NCBI GenBank assembly: GCA_024641445.1
Contig: JAHEDA010000040.1
Coordinates: forward strand, 1-14,131
From: Gammaproteobacteria bacterium
GTDB taxonomy: Bacteria > Pseudomonadota > Gammaproteobacteria > UBA6429 > Thiohalophilaceae
DNA length: 14,131 nucleotides
Reading direction: 5' to 3'
Shown here in pieces: positions 1 through 7,075 of the stretch (position 1 is its first letter; every line of letters starts with the position of its first letter). A program made the translations under genes and the position numbers. Under the pieces are notes generated by a model. The model saw only the letters and a program-made list of their open reading frames with translations. It was not told where the DNA came from and did not search any database.

Positions 1-879
1 CTTACCTTCCTCGTCCACTTCAGGCTGGGGTTTGACCTCCGTGGGGCAGGGCAGATAATCAATAACGGCGTCCAGCACCAGCTGCATACCCTTGTTCTTG
101 AAGGCGGAGCCGCAGTAGGTGGGGAAGAAGTGCAGGTCGATGGTGCCCTTGCGGATACAACGCTTGATCTCTTCTACAGAGGGTTCGTTGCCATCCAGGT
201 ACTGGCCCATCAGGTCGTCGTCTTCTTCGACGGCGCCTTCGATGAGTTTCTCGCGCCACTCTTCGACCTTGGCCTTCATGTCTTCCGGCACGTCGACGAG
301 ATTGTAGTTTTCGGGTTGTCCGGAGTCATCCCAGACCCACGCCTTGCGGGTGAGCAGGTCGACGACGCCCTTGAAGTTTTCTTCGACACCGATGGGCAGA
401 ACCATGACTAGCGGCTTGGCGCCGAGGACGGTCTCAACCTGTTTCACCACGCGGTAGAAGTCGGCGCCGATGCGGTCCAGCTTGTTGACGAAGATGACGC
501 GGGAGACTTCGGAGTCGTTGGCGTAACGCCAGTTGGTCTCGGACTGGGGTTCAACACCGCCCGAGCCACAGAACACGCCGATACCGCCGTCGAGTACCTT
601 GAGCGAACGATAGACTTCGATGGTGAAGTCAACGTGCCCGGGGGTGTCGATAACGTTGAGGCGGTGATCCTTCCAGAAGCAGGAGACGGCAGCGGACTGG
701 ATGGTGATGCCGCGCTCACGTTCCTGGTCCATAAAGTCGGTAGTGGTAGCACCGTCGTGTACTTCACCGATCTTGTGGATCTTGCCGGTGAGTTTGAGAA
801 TACGTTCCGTGGTCGTTGTTTTGCCGGCATCCACGTGAGCGAAAATACCTATGTTGCGATAGTGTGATAAATCAGTCAT
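1..879 (-). CDS. fusA2: Elongation factor G, second-type paralogue (N-terminal part, cut by window edge)
   Basis: The reverse strand encodes the first 293 residues of a translational GTPase that continues past the left edge. It begins MTDLSHYRNIGIFAHVDAGK. The G-domain motifs are complete: P-loop AHVDAGKT (about residues 14-21), DTPGH (about 78-82) and NKLD (about 130-133). EF-G moves tRNA and mRNA through the ribosome or helps recycle it, using GTP in the cytoplasm. Sequence signatures such as FCGSGGVEPQSETNWRYAND and ITIQSAAVSCFWKDH differ from the usual str-operon FusA (CAVGGVQPQSETVWRQAN, ITITSAATTCFW) and match my memory of the second gammaproteobacterial EF-G (FusB/FusA2). The neighbours are not rpsL, rpsG or tuf, which also argues for a paralogue. 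The start ATG follows TTAGGAAA, a close and modest ribosome site. I am sure of the EF-G family and fairly sure of the paralogue type. Confidence 0.93.
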   Translation of the reverse strand, partial: MTDLSHYRNIGIFAHVDAGKTTTTERILKLTGKIHKIGEVHDGATTTDFMDQERERGITIQSAAVSCFWKDHRLNVIDTPGHVDFTIEVYRSLKVLDGGIGVFCGSGGVEPQSETNWRYANDSEVSRVIFVNKLDRIGADFYRVVKQVETVLGAKPLVMVLPIGVEENFKGVVDLLTRKAWVWDDSGQPENYNLVDVPEDMKAKVEEWREKLIEGAVEEDDDLMGQYLDGNEPSVEEIKRCIRKGTIDLHFFPTYCGSAFKNKGMQLVLDAVIDYLPCPTEVKPQPEVDEEGK

Positions 880-940
880 TTTCCTAATACTCTATATAAA
901 TTTATGAACGCGGCCCCTGACCACGATCCGGGGTTTACGG

Positions 941-1090
941 GCTGTCTGAAAACAGCGGCCGCAAATTGTAGCCGAAACTCGGGGCGGGGTCATTTCAAAG
1001 CGGGGATTCAGGCAAAAATGCCTCCCCGTTGAGCCCATGAACCGGGCTAACAGGGGTGGCTAATGGGGTATTTTCTGGATGGCTACCCCA
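941..1090. repeat. Cluster of short hairpin-forming inverted repeats between the membrane-protein gene and the EF-G gene
   Basis: The 264-base gap between the two reverse-strand genes (880-1143) contains no credible gene. It holds four inverted repeats: GCTGT/ACAGC (941-945 with 952-956), CGGGG plus AGGCA pairing with TGCCT plus CCCCG (1001-1028, with a four-base bulge), AGCCC/GGGCT (1032-1036 with 1044-1048) and TGGGGTA/TACCCCA (1064-1070 with 1084-1090). None is followed by a convincing run of T on the reverse strand, so classic rho-independent termination is not shown. They could end the 1144-1509 transcript or structure the leader of the EF-G mRNA. Confidence 0.4.
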
Positions 1091-1143
1091 AAACTCGGGT
1101 CGGTGGTGCCGCTTCCTCACAAGGTCTCGGTCTTTTCTGGCCC

Positions 1144-1509
1144 CTAATGTTGGCGCAGGAGGGGGTTGCACTGCTTGAGGGTGACCCGGCCCTGGAGCAG
1201 ATTGCCGCGTGAATACTCGCTGAAGTAACAGGTATTGGTCTTGGGGTCGTAGTTTTCAATCCACAGGTTCTCGTCTTTCCAGGTGGCGGCGAGGTGTAGT
1301 TGCCCCTCGGGGACCTCGATGCTCATGACCCCGCCGTAGCGCTTGACGAAGATCTGCTGGAAATGGAAGAAGTAGGCGCCGGTGCCCAGGAGCAGGATGA
1401 CGGCCCCGCTAATGAGGGCGTATTTCCACTGTTTGAGTTTGAGACCGAGCATGTAGAGCGCCCCAGCGATGAGCGCCAGGACCAGCAGCCAATATAAATA
1501 GGTAATCAT
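1144..1509 (-). CDS. Small two-helix membrane protein of unknown function
   Basis: This encodes a 121-residue protein that I do not recognise. Two hydrophobic helices (about residues 4-22 and 30-48) are separated by a short basic loop (KLKQWK). A soluble C-terminal part (about 55-121) with alternating hydrophobic residues, probably beta structure, carries two cysteines (94 and 114) that could form a disulfide if it faces the periplasm. Both helices are N-terminal, which fits an anchor for that domain. An ATG lies two codons upstream (1515), but AGGAGG ends only one base from it and sits seven bases from the ATG at 1509, so I chose 1509. The gene is divergent from the SET-domain gene with about 130 bases between them, and lies upstream of the EF-G gene on the same strand. 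No function is proposed. Confidence 0.8.
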   Translation of the reverse strand: MITYLYWLLVLALIAGALYMLGLKLKQWKYALISGAVILLLGTGAYFFHFQQIFVKRYGGVMSIEVPEGQLHLAATWKDENLWIENYDPKTNTCYFSEYSRGNLLQGRVTLKQCNPLLRQH

Positions 1510-1515
1510 CGCCAT

Positions 1516-1522
1516 ACCTCCT
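1516..1522 (-). promoter_or_regulatory. Strong Shine-Dalgarno AGGAGGT that decides the start of the 1144-1509 gene
   Basis: The reverse strand reads AGGAGGTATGGCGATG. The first ATG is too close to the site for normal initiation. The second is seven bases away, the usual distance, so translation most likely starts at 1509. Confidence 0.7.
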
Positions 1523-1593
1523 GTATGTTTAAATCACGGGCGTGAATAGGGGCTTATGTTTATGTACCGATGTCTCGCCTCTGGGTAGAGGTC

Positions 1594-1599
1594 TATAAT
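1594..1599 (+). promoter_or_regulatory. Possible -10 box (TATAAT) for the SET-domain gene
   Basis: A perfect TATAAT lies 38 bases before the ATG at 1638, implying a leader of about 30 bases. The hexamer at the right distance upstream (TGTCTC, 1571-1576) is a poor -35, so an activator or chance is possible. The leader has no recognisable Shine-Dalgarno. Confidence 0.35.
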
Positions 1600-1637
1600 A
1601 ACGCTGAAATCCACGCTCACTACAAAGCCTCTCCACT

Positions 1638-2132
1638 ATGCTCCGATTTAATTTTCAAGTCGCACCCTCATTGATCCCCTGCGCCGGTTTGGGGCTGTTC
1701 ACAACCGAGGCCATCCCGCGGGGGAAAATTCTGGTCGTTCCAAATCAGGTACATGAGGTGTATAGCCGCGTGGAACTGATGTGTTTACCACCTGACTCGG
1801 CGGAGTTCAATTCCTCGATACGCTGGTTCGAGGACGGTTATACCGTCGACCCGGAGAAGAGCGATATCTTTTTCATCAATCACGCCTTTGCCCCCAATTG
1901 TCTCTGGCACCTGGGTTTTATCTTTGCGCTGGAGGACATTGCTGCGGGGAGCGAGCTCACCATTGACTACCGCGTGCTGATGGATGATGGTGAGGAGGTT
2001 GGTTTTACCGACTCAGTGACGGGACGTTTGATTCGCGGCTTCGGCTGGAACGAGAAAATGGTCTTCACCTCACGCGCCTTGTTGCACCTCTATGAGGGTA
2101 AGGCGGCGAAAACCTCGGGTATGGAGTCCTAA
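1638..2132 (+). CDS. Compact SET-domain protein (putative protein lysine methyltransferase)
   Basis: This 164-residue protein consists almost entirely of a SET domain. Visible motifs are GLGLFTTEAIPRG (about 17-29, the opening SET signature that helps bind S-adenosylmethionine), NHAFAPN (81-87, the NHxxxPN motif) and ELTIDY (106-111, with the catalytic-type tyrosine at 111). SET enzymes transfer methyl groups from S-adenosylmethionine to lysine side chains of proteins. Bacterial stand-alone forms are short and mostly of unknown target. There is no cysteine-rich post-SET zinc segment; instead, a tail after the SYG-like region (about 120-164) rich in aromatic residues may close the active site. 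No Shine-Dalgarno precedes the ATG. The gene converges on the CHASE kinase gene with a 12-base gap. The fold call is firm, but substrate and activity are unknown. Confidence 0.85.
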   Translation: MLRFNFQVAPSLIPCAGLGLFTTEAIPRGKILVVPNQVHEVYSRVELMCLPPDSAEFNSSIRWFEDGYTVDPEKSDIFFINHAFAPNCLWHLGFIFALEDIAAGSELTIDYRVLMDDGEEVGFTDSVTGRLIRGFGWNEKMVFTSRALLHLYEGKAAKTSGMES

Positions 2133-2144
2133 CGAAATTTTTGG

Positions 2145-4319
2145 CTATGAGGCGCGCGATCTCGCCACCTCCTCGCTCGGCAAGGTGATGTAGAAGGTGG
2201 TTTTCTGGTTGGGGACAGAGGTGAAGTCCACACTGCCGTTAAACTGTTCGACGATAAATTTCACAATACTCAGGCCCAGACCGGTGCCGCCGTATTTGCG
2301 CGCATCGGTCGAGTCGGCCTGGGCGAATTTCTCGAATATTTTACTGCGGAAGGCCTCCGGGATGCCGCTGCCATGGTCAGTGACATAAATGCGTATCTGC
2401 CGTGCATATTCCCCTACGCCTACTTCAACCTTATTACCCGCGGGTGAGAATTTGATGGCGTTTGCAAGCAAGTTGGTGATGACCTGTATGAGGCGATCCG
2501 GGTCGACCATGAGTGTCGTGGGGATACTCTCAATCATCTCGATGCTGACGCCTGCCTTGGCCGCGAAGGGTTGATTGATCTCGATGGCATGCTCGATGAG
2601 CGGGGCAATTTCACAGGGGCTAATGTTGAAGCGCATCTTTCCCGAGGCCATTTTTTCGGAATCCAGTATGTCATCGACCAGGGTGTTGAGGCGGATGCAG
2701 TTTCGCGATGCCGTCTTGATTAGCATCAGCATCTTTTCGCTGACCGGACCAAGCACGCCATTTTCGACCAGACTGAGTGAACCGCTAATGGCTGCAAGCG
2801 GAGTGCGCAGCTCGTGACTGACGGTCGATATGAATTCACTCTTCATTCGTTCGATGCGCTTGCGCTCGGAGATATCACGCACAATTACCGTATAGTTTAA
2901 TCGCTCATCACTAATGATCTTCGAAATTGATACCTCAAGAGGTATCGCCAACATGTTACTTGTTATCCCCTCCATCTCCATTCGGCCGGAGTGTTGTGTG
3001 ATAGCGGCTTGTTTTACAAGCCCTTGCATCGTGTCAGCGATATGGGCGTGATGTGAATGTGCGATAAGGACGAGAAAAGGTTTTTGATTGGCCTCTTGTT
3101 CGGTGTAGCCAAAGATATCCTGTGCGGTCTTGTTAAAGTAAGTAATGGCGCCGGACTCATCCAACGTGATGATGGCGTCACTGGCATTGTCGGTCAGGGC
3201 CTTAAATTGTATCTCCTGTGTCTGTAGTTTCTGCATGCGCTCGTCCGCCAGGGTTTGTGCGCGAGTGCGCAGGCGTCCAAGTGCAAGGATGATGTAAAAC
3301 AGCAGAAAATCGATGACGATGCCGCCAGCGGCAACGATAAAGGGTTGCGATGTCGCGGTGGCGCGATCAAAACGTTGGTTGGTGTGGTACTCAATGCTCC
3401 AGGTGCGGCCGCCAATCTGTAGTGTCTGGAGGGCACGTAGTGTGGGCGGTCTTGCTACGGGCGTCCTGGCGGCATCCGGGTTGGATCGATACATCAGCGC
3501 GTCGTTATTCTGTACAGTGCCGTCATAGATATTAAAATCCAGCTCGGGCAGGCCAACACCCAGAATGCCGTGCATCAGGTCGCCAATGCGTAGGGCGCTG
3601 TAGACGAAGCCGACCAGATTGTCACGGCGTTCCTGAACAGTATGTACCTCATGTCGATACTGAGGGACATAGATGAGAAAGCCGTGTTGCACATCCGACG
3701 TACTCTCTTGCACAAGGGTAACTCTGCCGGAGATGGCCGTCTCGCCGGTGTCGCGCGCCCGTTCCATCGCCTCCCGCCGGATCGGGTTTGAGTACATGTC
3801 ATAACCGAAGGCGCGTATGTTGCGCTTGGTGAAGGGTTCGATATAGACGATGGAACTATATTGTTCGCGTTCTCCCTCTGGGTGTACCGTGAATGTCGGA
3901 AAACCCTCTGCTTGAATTTTTTTAATATGACCTGAAAGCTGCTTTGGGCTTATCCAGAGCGCATAGCCGACGCCCAGGGTACCGGGAAAAAAGGTATCGA
4001 TTTGGAGGGTGTCGATGTATTTGCGCCACTCTTCGCGGGTGACGTTGGAGGACGCCTTAAACAGACCGAGCCCGCCCATCAGCACCTGTTCGTAATTGAT
4101 GAAGCGTTTGGTGATCGCATTTTGTGCTTCGGCGATTTGATAGTTGAAGCGTTCCTGTGCCCGACTTTCGGCATAGTCGTTTGATATCTTCCACGCCACG
4201 ACCGTGATGACGAATGAAAATGCCAGGATCAGCCACGCTGCCGCTGGCCCATGCAAGCGGTCAACCCAATGAACTTTCGAGTCGCGGGTGGTGTCGGATG
4301 TATTGTTACGGTGTTGCAT
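2145..4319 (-). CDS. CHASE-PAS membrane sensor histidine kinase
   Basis: This is a 724-residue inner-membrane kinase. Order: cytoplasmic N-terminus, transmembrane helix (about 27-43), periplasmic CHASE domain (about 75-300, with the typical GLGLFKAS...REEWRKYI start, GYALWI and the AFGYDMYSNPIRREAMERARDTG segment), second helix (about 326-347), PAS (about 372-485, ending TVIVRDISERKR), HisKA with phospho-acceptor His502 in STVSHELRTP, and HATPase_c with N616/N620 (ITNLLANAIKFSP), D648-G650 (TDHGSGIP) and GGTGLGL (677-683). All catalytic motifs look intact. There is no HAMP and no receiver domain, and no response-regulator gene lies nearby, so its partner must be elsewhere. CHASE domains sense small extracellular ligands (cytokinin-like molecules in plants); the ligand here is unknown. 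Only a weak AGAG-type ribosome site precedes the ATG. Its upstream region is shared with the divergent gene at 4545. Confidence 0.95.
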   Translation of the reverse strand: MQHRNNTSDTTRDSKVHWVDRLHGPAAAWLILAFSFVITVVAWKISNDYAESRAQERFNYQIAEAQNAITKRFINYEQVLMGGLGLFKASSNVTREEWRKYIDTLQIDTFFPGTLGVGYALWISPKQLSGHIKKIQAEGFPTFTVHPEGEREQYSSIVYIEPFTKRNIRAFGYDMYSNPIRREAMERARDTGETAISGRVTLVQESTSDVQHGFLIYVPQYRHEVHTVQERRDNLVGFVYSALRIGDLMHGILGVGLPELDFNIYDGTVQNNDALMYRSNPDAARTPVARPPTLRALQTLQIGGRTWSIEYHTNQRFDRATATSQPFIVAAGGIVIDFLLFYIILALGRLRTRAQTLADERMQKLQTQEIQFKALTDNASDAIITLDESGAITYFNKTAQDIFGYTEQEANQKPFLVLIAHSHHAHIADTMQGLVKQAAITQHSGRMEMEGITSNMLAIPLEVSISKIISDERLNYTVIVRDISERKRIERMKSEFISTVSHELRTPLAAISGSLSLVENGVLGPVSEKMLMLIKTASRNCIRLNTLVDDILDSEKMASGKMRFNISPCEIAPLIEHAIEINQPFAAKAGVSIEMIESIPTTLMVDPDRLIQVITNLLANAIKFSPAGNKVEVGVGEYARQIRIYVTDHGSGIPEAFRSKIFEKFAQADSTDARKYGGTGLGLSIVKFIVEQFNGSVDFTSVPNQKTTFYITLPSEEVARSRAS

Positions 4320-4544
4320 TTTTATCTCTGTGCGTGGATAGCAAGTCCGTTAATTTTATGCTGGGGCGTGTGTTAGTATTTGGGTGCGGTTGCAGCTTAG
4401 TAAAGATGTATAACAAAGATATGTCTATGTGCAGTCGGTCAAAAAACCACGGTAATTTGTGACAATTTGTTACGCGATATTTTTAGAACCATAGCGTGAT
4501 GTTTCGCCCATGTGTGATATGGACTTAAAAATAAGGAGCCCTGT

Positions 4545-4826
4545 ATGGCCTTCCCCCTTGCGTCCGTTTTAGCGGCAGCACCGGGTTTGATCTCGGCGGC
4601 GGCAGATATTATCCAGGTCATTCGAAAGCGTCGGCCTGGTCCCGCCCAACCCACGGCCGAAAAACTGGATGAGTTGACGAAGCTGCTCGAACAGCAGGCT
4701 GTAATCATTGAGGAACTGGCGAAGAATAATCGGAATCTGGTATTAGCGGTACGCAATAATCGGATCCTGTCCTCGCTTGCGCTGGGTTTTGGGCTCTTGG
4801 CAGTGGTCCTGGCCTGGGTCGTGTAG
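4545..4826 (+). CDS. Small coiled-coil protein with C-terminal membrane anchor
   Basis: This encodes a 93-residue protein of no recognised family. The N-terminus (1-26) is alanine-rich and amphipathic. A basic/proline linker (RKRRPGPAQP) follows, then a charged heptad-like helix (about 38-70: AEKLDELTKLLEQQAVIIEE) that probably forms a coiled coil, then a hydrophobic helix (73-93) ending WVV at the stop. That layout suggests a tail-anchored oligomer with its soluble part in the cytoplasm. AAGGAG (4533-4538) sits six bases before the ATG, which fixes the start. The TerB-like gene follows after 43 bases on the same strand, so the two are probably co-transcribed and may act together at the membrane; that partnership is inference. 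Confidence 0.8.
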   Translation: MAFPLASVLAAAPGLISAAADIIQVIRKRRPGPAQPTAEKLDELTKLLEQQAVIIEELAKNNRNLVLAVRNNRILSSLALGFGLLAVVLAWVV

Positions 4827-4869
4827 GCGCAAGATGTGCGTCATCTGAAATTATCGGGATTGAGAATTT

Positions 4870-5325
4870 ATGCTGAATGGAATTAAACGGTTTCTGGCAC
4901 AACAAGGTGGTATCGAACCCCCGGGTGCCATAGAGCATCGTCTGAAACTGGCCACGGCGGCGTTGTTGATTGAAATGATGCGGCAGGATGGGCAGGTTCA
5001 TGAGAGCGAGATCCAGGCCGTGCGTGCAGCACTAATGAAAAAATTTGCGCTGACGGAGGTCGAGACCGATGAGCTCTACCGACAGGCACGGATAGAGGCC
5101 CGTGAGGCAACGGACTTTCATCGCTTCACCAGTCTGATTGCGCGTAACTACAGTTCGGCACAGAAATTCCAACTCATTGAGTACCTGTGGCAGATTGCCT
5201 ATGCAGATGGAGAGTTGGACTCGCACGAAGAGCACATGATTCGTCGCATTGCCGATTTAATCTATGTCTCCCATCTTGAGTTCATCAAGGCCAAGCACAA
5301 TGCCCTGGCCCTGGTTGCACCCTAG
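4870..5325 (+). CDS. TerB-like (COG4103-type) protein
   Basis: This encodes a 151-residue, all-helical soluble protein resembling the TerB superfamily. Two repeated acidic motifs are visible: MMRQDGQVHESE (about 36-47) and AYADGELDSHEE (110-121). Each has the D-G-x-[hydrophobic]-x(3)-E pattern that TerB-type proteins use to bind metal. The 110-130 segment (LWQIAYADGELDSHEEHMIR) is typical of the short stand-alone TerB-like proteins of proteobacteria. TerB was named from tellurite-resistance operons, but no other ter gene (terC, terD, terZ) is present, so tellurite resistance should not be assumed. TerB-like proteins often link membrane partners to cytoplasmic complexes, which would fit the membrane-anchored coiled-coil protein just upstream. 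The ribosome site is weak (GGGATTGAG before ATG). Confidence 0.85.
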   Translation: MLNGIKRFLAQQGGIEPPGAIEHRLKLATAALLIEMMRQDGQVHESEIQAVRAALMKKFALTEVETDELYRQARIEAREATDFHRFTSLIARNYSSAQKFQLIEYLWQIAYADGELDSHEEHMIRRIADLIYVSHLEFIKAKHNALALVAP

Positions 5326-5352
5326 TTTTTTACACTACCACTCGCCTTAATA

Positions 5353-5529
5353 ATGCATCGGGCGGTCGCCAAGGAAATAAATCAGCCTAACGTCTTACTC
5401 CAGTTCCAGACTAACTATTATTTAAAGAAACGTCTAAGTATACCGATACATTATGGAGTGCCGAATCGTGGCACCAGATTCAATACTTTGGAAGTATCGA
5501 TCCCCTTTGCAGTGTTTCTTGTCAGGTGA
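5353..5529 (+). other. Doubtful 58-codon open frame in the gap before the diguanylate cyclase gene
   Basis: An ATG-started frame beginning MHRAVAKEINQPNVLL runs 58 codons in the 275-base gap 5326-5600. It has no Shine-Dalgarno and no recognised relative. Two other frames are open over part of the same stretch: 5415-5588 has no early start codon, ends ...DWWYTVHAYA and stops 12 bases before the next gene; 5453-5557 has 34 codons. I list it only to describe the gap. It could be chance, a decayed gene or a leader. Confidence 0.15.
5463..5497. repeat. Two adjacent inverted repeats upstream of the diguanylate cyclase gene
   Basis: GAATC (5463-5467) pairs with GATTC (5477-5481), and directly after it ATACTT (5483-5488) pairs perfectly with AAGTAT (5492-5497) around TGG. 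They lie about 105-140 bases before the cyclase start and could be protein-binding sites or part of a leader structure. No promoter hexamers are clear beside them. Confidence 0.35.
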
Positions 5530-5600
5530 GGCAGCTGGATGCGCCCAAATCGAATGACTGGTGGTATACGGTTCACGCCTATGCATAAAAAGGTTTCGCG

Positions 5601-6935
5601 ATGATTAAGGCGAGAGGTGTCGCCTCTCTATTTCGCCTCGGCGTGCGCCAGAAGGTGTTGTTAGTCTTGCTGACGGTTTTACTTATTGCATTGAGTATTA
5701 ATGGTTGGTTTGCTGTCCGGCAGGAGGAGAAGAACCTTCACAAAGAGATCCAGCAGCGTGGTTCGGACATCAGTCGTTTTGTCGCCAAGGCGCTCTCTTT
5801 CAGTGTGGTGGGTTACGACTACCATACCATCCAGTTGTTACTGGACGAGGTAACCGCATCGGATGATATCGACTATGCCAGGGTGACGAATAAGGCAGGC
5901 CACGTCATGGCAGAGTCTGGTGAGCTGATTACCAGTCAGGAGATCGCCTCCTATCTCTTCAAACAGGTGATTGAGCTTGACGGTGTCGAGCTCGGTACCC
6001 TGACCCTCGGCTTCAACACGCGTAATACCGTTCAACGTATCGAATCTCAGGAATATTCACTATTCGGTCGAGAGGTGCTGATCATCCTGCTTATCGCGCT
6101 GGGTGAATTCATCGCGCTTTCCTTCATCATTATTCGCCCCCTGAGTAGTATGTCTGACGCATTGGATAATAGTCTGGACGAGAATGGCATTTTTGTCGGC
6201 AAGGTACCGGTTACCTCGCGCGATGAGTTCGGTCAGCTCGGCGAGCGGTTTAATAATCTGAGTTCCCAGCTTAATCAGGCGAACGCACAGCTCCAGTCCA
6301 GGATGCAACTGGCAGACAGTCAACTGATCGAGACCAATCGGCGCCTCCTGCAACAGTCAGAAGAGCTGCGGGAAATGAGTGATGACTTCAAGAAGATGTC
6401 GATCACCGACGCCTTGACGGGACTCAATAATCGCCGGCGCTTTGAGGAGCTAATGAACAGTGAAATCGAGTTGTCACGGCGCTATGGCGACATCATCAGT
6501 ATCCTGGTAATCGATATTGATCACTTTAAAACTATCAACGATACCTACGGCCACCCCTGTGGGGATAGTGTGCTGATTAAGTTCGCGCAGGAATTAAAAT
6601 CCATGCTGCGTATTACCGACTATCTGTGCCGTATCGGTGGTGAGGAGTTCGTCGCGATCTGTCGGCGTGCCGATGAGACCACCTCCATGCGTATTGCCGA
6701 GTCAATGCGTAGGCACATCAAAGGCATGCACTTTAGCTATGGCGATACCCGCCTGAATATCACGATCAGTATTGGGGTGGCGACCATCAAGAAGGATTCT
6801 AGCGATGAGGAGCGAACGGAGCTGTATCAAAATGCCGATAGGGCAATGTACCATAGCAAGAGCGCGGGCCGGGATCGCGTTACCCACTGCTACGCACTCG
6901 GGTCGCTTCAACAAGATCAAATGAACACCCTTTAA
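5601..6935 (+). CDS. Membrane diguanylate cyclase (periplasmic sensor - HAMP - GGDEF)
   Basis: This 444-residue enzyme condenses two GTP into c-di-GMP at the inner membrane. Order: helix 1 (about 17-37), periplasmic sensor (about 38-157, with the segment YDYHTIQLLLDEV...NKAGHV), helix 2 (about 158-178), HAMP (about 178-230, with the RDEFGQLGERFN pattern), coiled coil (230-265) and GGDEF domain (about 266-430). The active-site motif is GGEEF (346-350), a functional variant. The RITD motif (337-340) lies five residues before it, matching the inhibitory product-binding site, so product feedback is expected. D306 in VIDIDHFK fits the metal site. AAAAAGG lies seven bases before the ATG. The gene heads a same-strand block with a PhnD-like binding protein and a hybrid kinase whose sensor region resembles this one. 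An in-frame stop just upstream excludes a longer start. Confidence 0.95.
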   Translation: MIKARGVASLFRLGVRQKVLLVLLTVLLIALSINGWFAVRQEEKNLHKEIQQRGSDISRFVAKALSFSVVGYDYHTIQLLLDEVTASDDIDYARVTNKAGHVMAESGELITSQEIASYLFKQVIELDGVELGTLTLGFNTRNTVQRIESQEYSLFGREVLIILLIALGEFIALSFIIIRPLSSMSDALDNSLDENGIFVGKVPVTSRDEFGQLGERFNNLSSQLNQANAQLQSRMQLADSQLIETNRRLLQQSEELREMSDDFKKMSITDALTGLNNRRRFEELMNSEIELSRRYGDIISILVIDIDHFKTINDTYGHPCGDSVLIKFAQELKSMLRITDYLCRIGGEEFVAICRRADETTSMRIAESMRRHIKGMHFSYGDTRLNITISIGVATIKKDSSDEERTELYQNADRAMYHSKSAGRDRVTHCYALGSLQQDQMNTL

Positions 6936-7041
6936 AGTAAGGCTTTGTGCGTCGCGGCTGTACCTGTCTGTGCGGCTGGGTTGGCCTGATTTAGAAAAAT
7001 AGTGTTAAGCACCGTATGGGCTTGGCCGATATTTACCCTGC

Positions 7042-7058
7042 TATTTCCAGCTGAAATA
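7042..7058. repeat. Perfect inverted repeat TATTTC-CAGCT-GAAATA just before the binding-protein gene
   Basis: Six-base arms surround a five-base centre, 18 bases before the preferred ATG at 7076. In mRNA it could form a weak hairpin near the ribosome site; in DNA it could be an operator. The 128-base gap after the cyclase also has an imperfect direct repeat, TTGGCCTGATTTA (6981-6993) and TTGGCCGATATTTA (7022-7035), 41 bases apart, about four helical turns. Confidence 0.35.
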
Positions 7059-7075
7059 ACCGTGTGAGTGTCGCG

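Noticed and set aside
444..830. A 128-codon reverse-strand frame overlapping the EF-G gene
   Set aside because: It is the wrong frame of the EF-G gene on the same strand; its serine/proline/threonine-rich translation is typical of a shifted frame.
4870..5325. Calling the TerB-like gene a tellurite-resistance gene
   Set aside because: Only the domain resembles TerB; none of the other ter genes is present and stand-alone family members are common without resistance.
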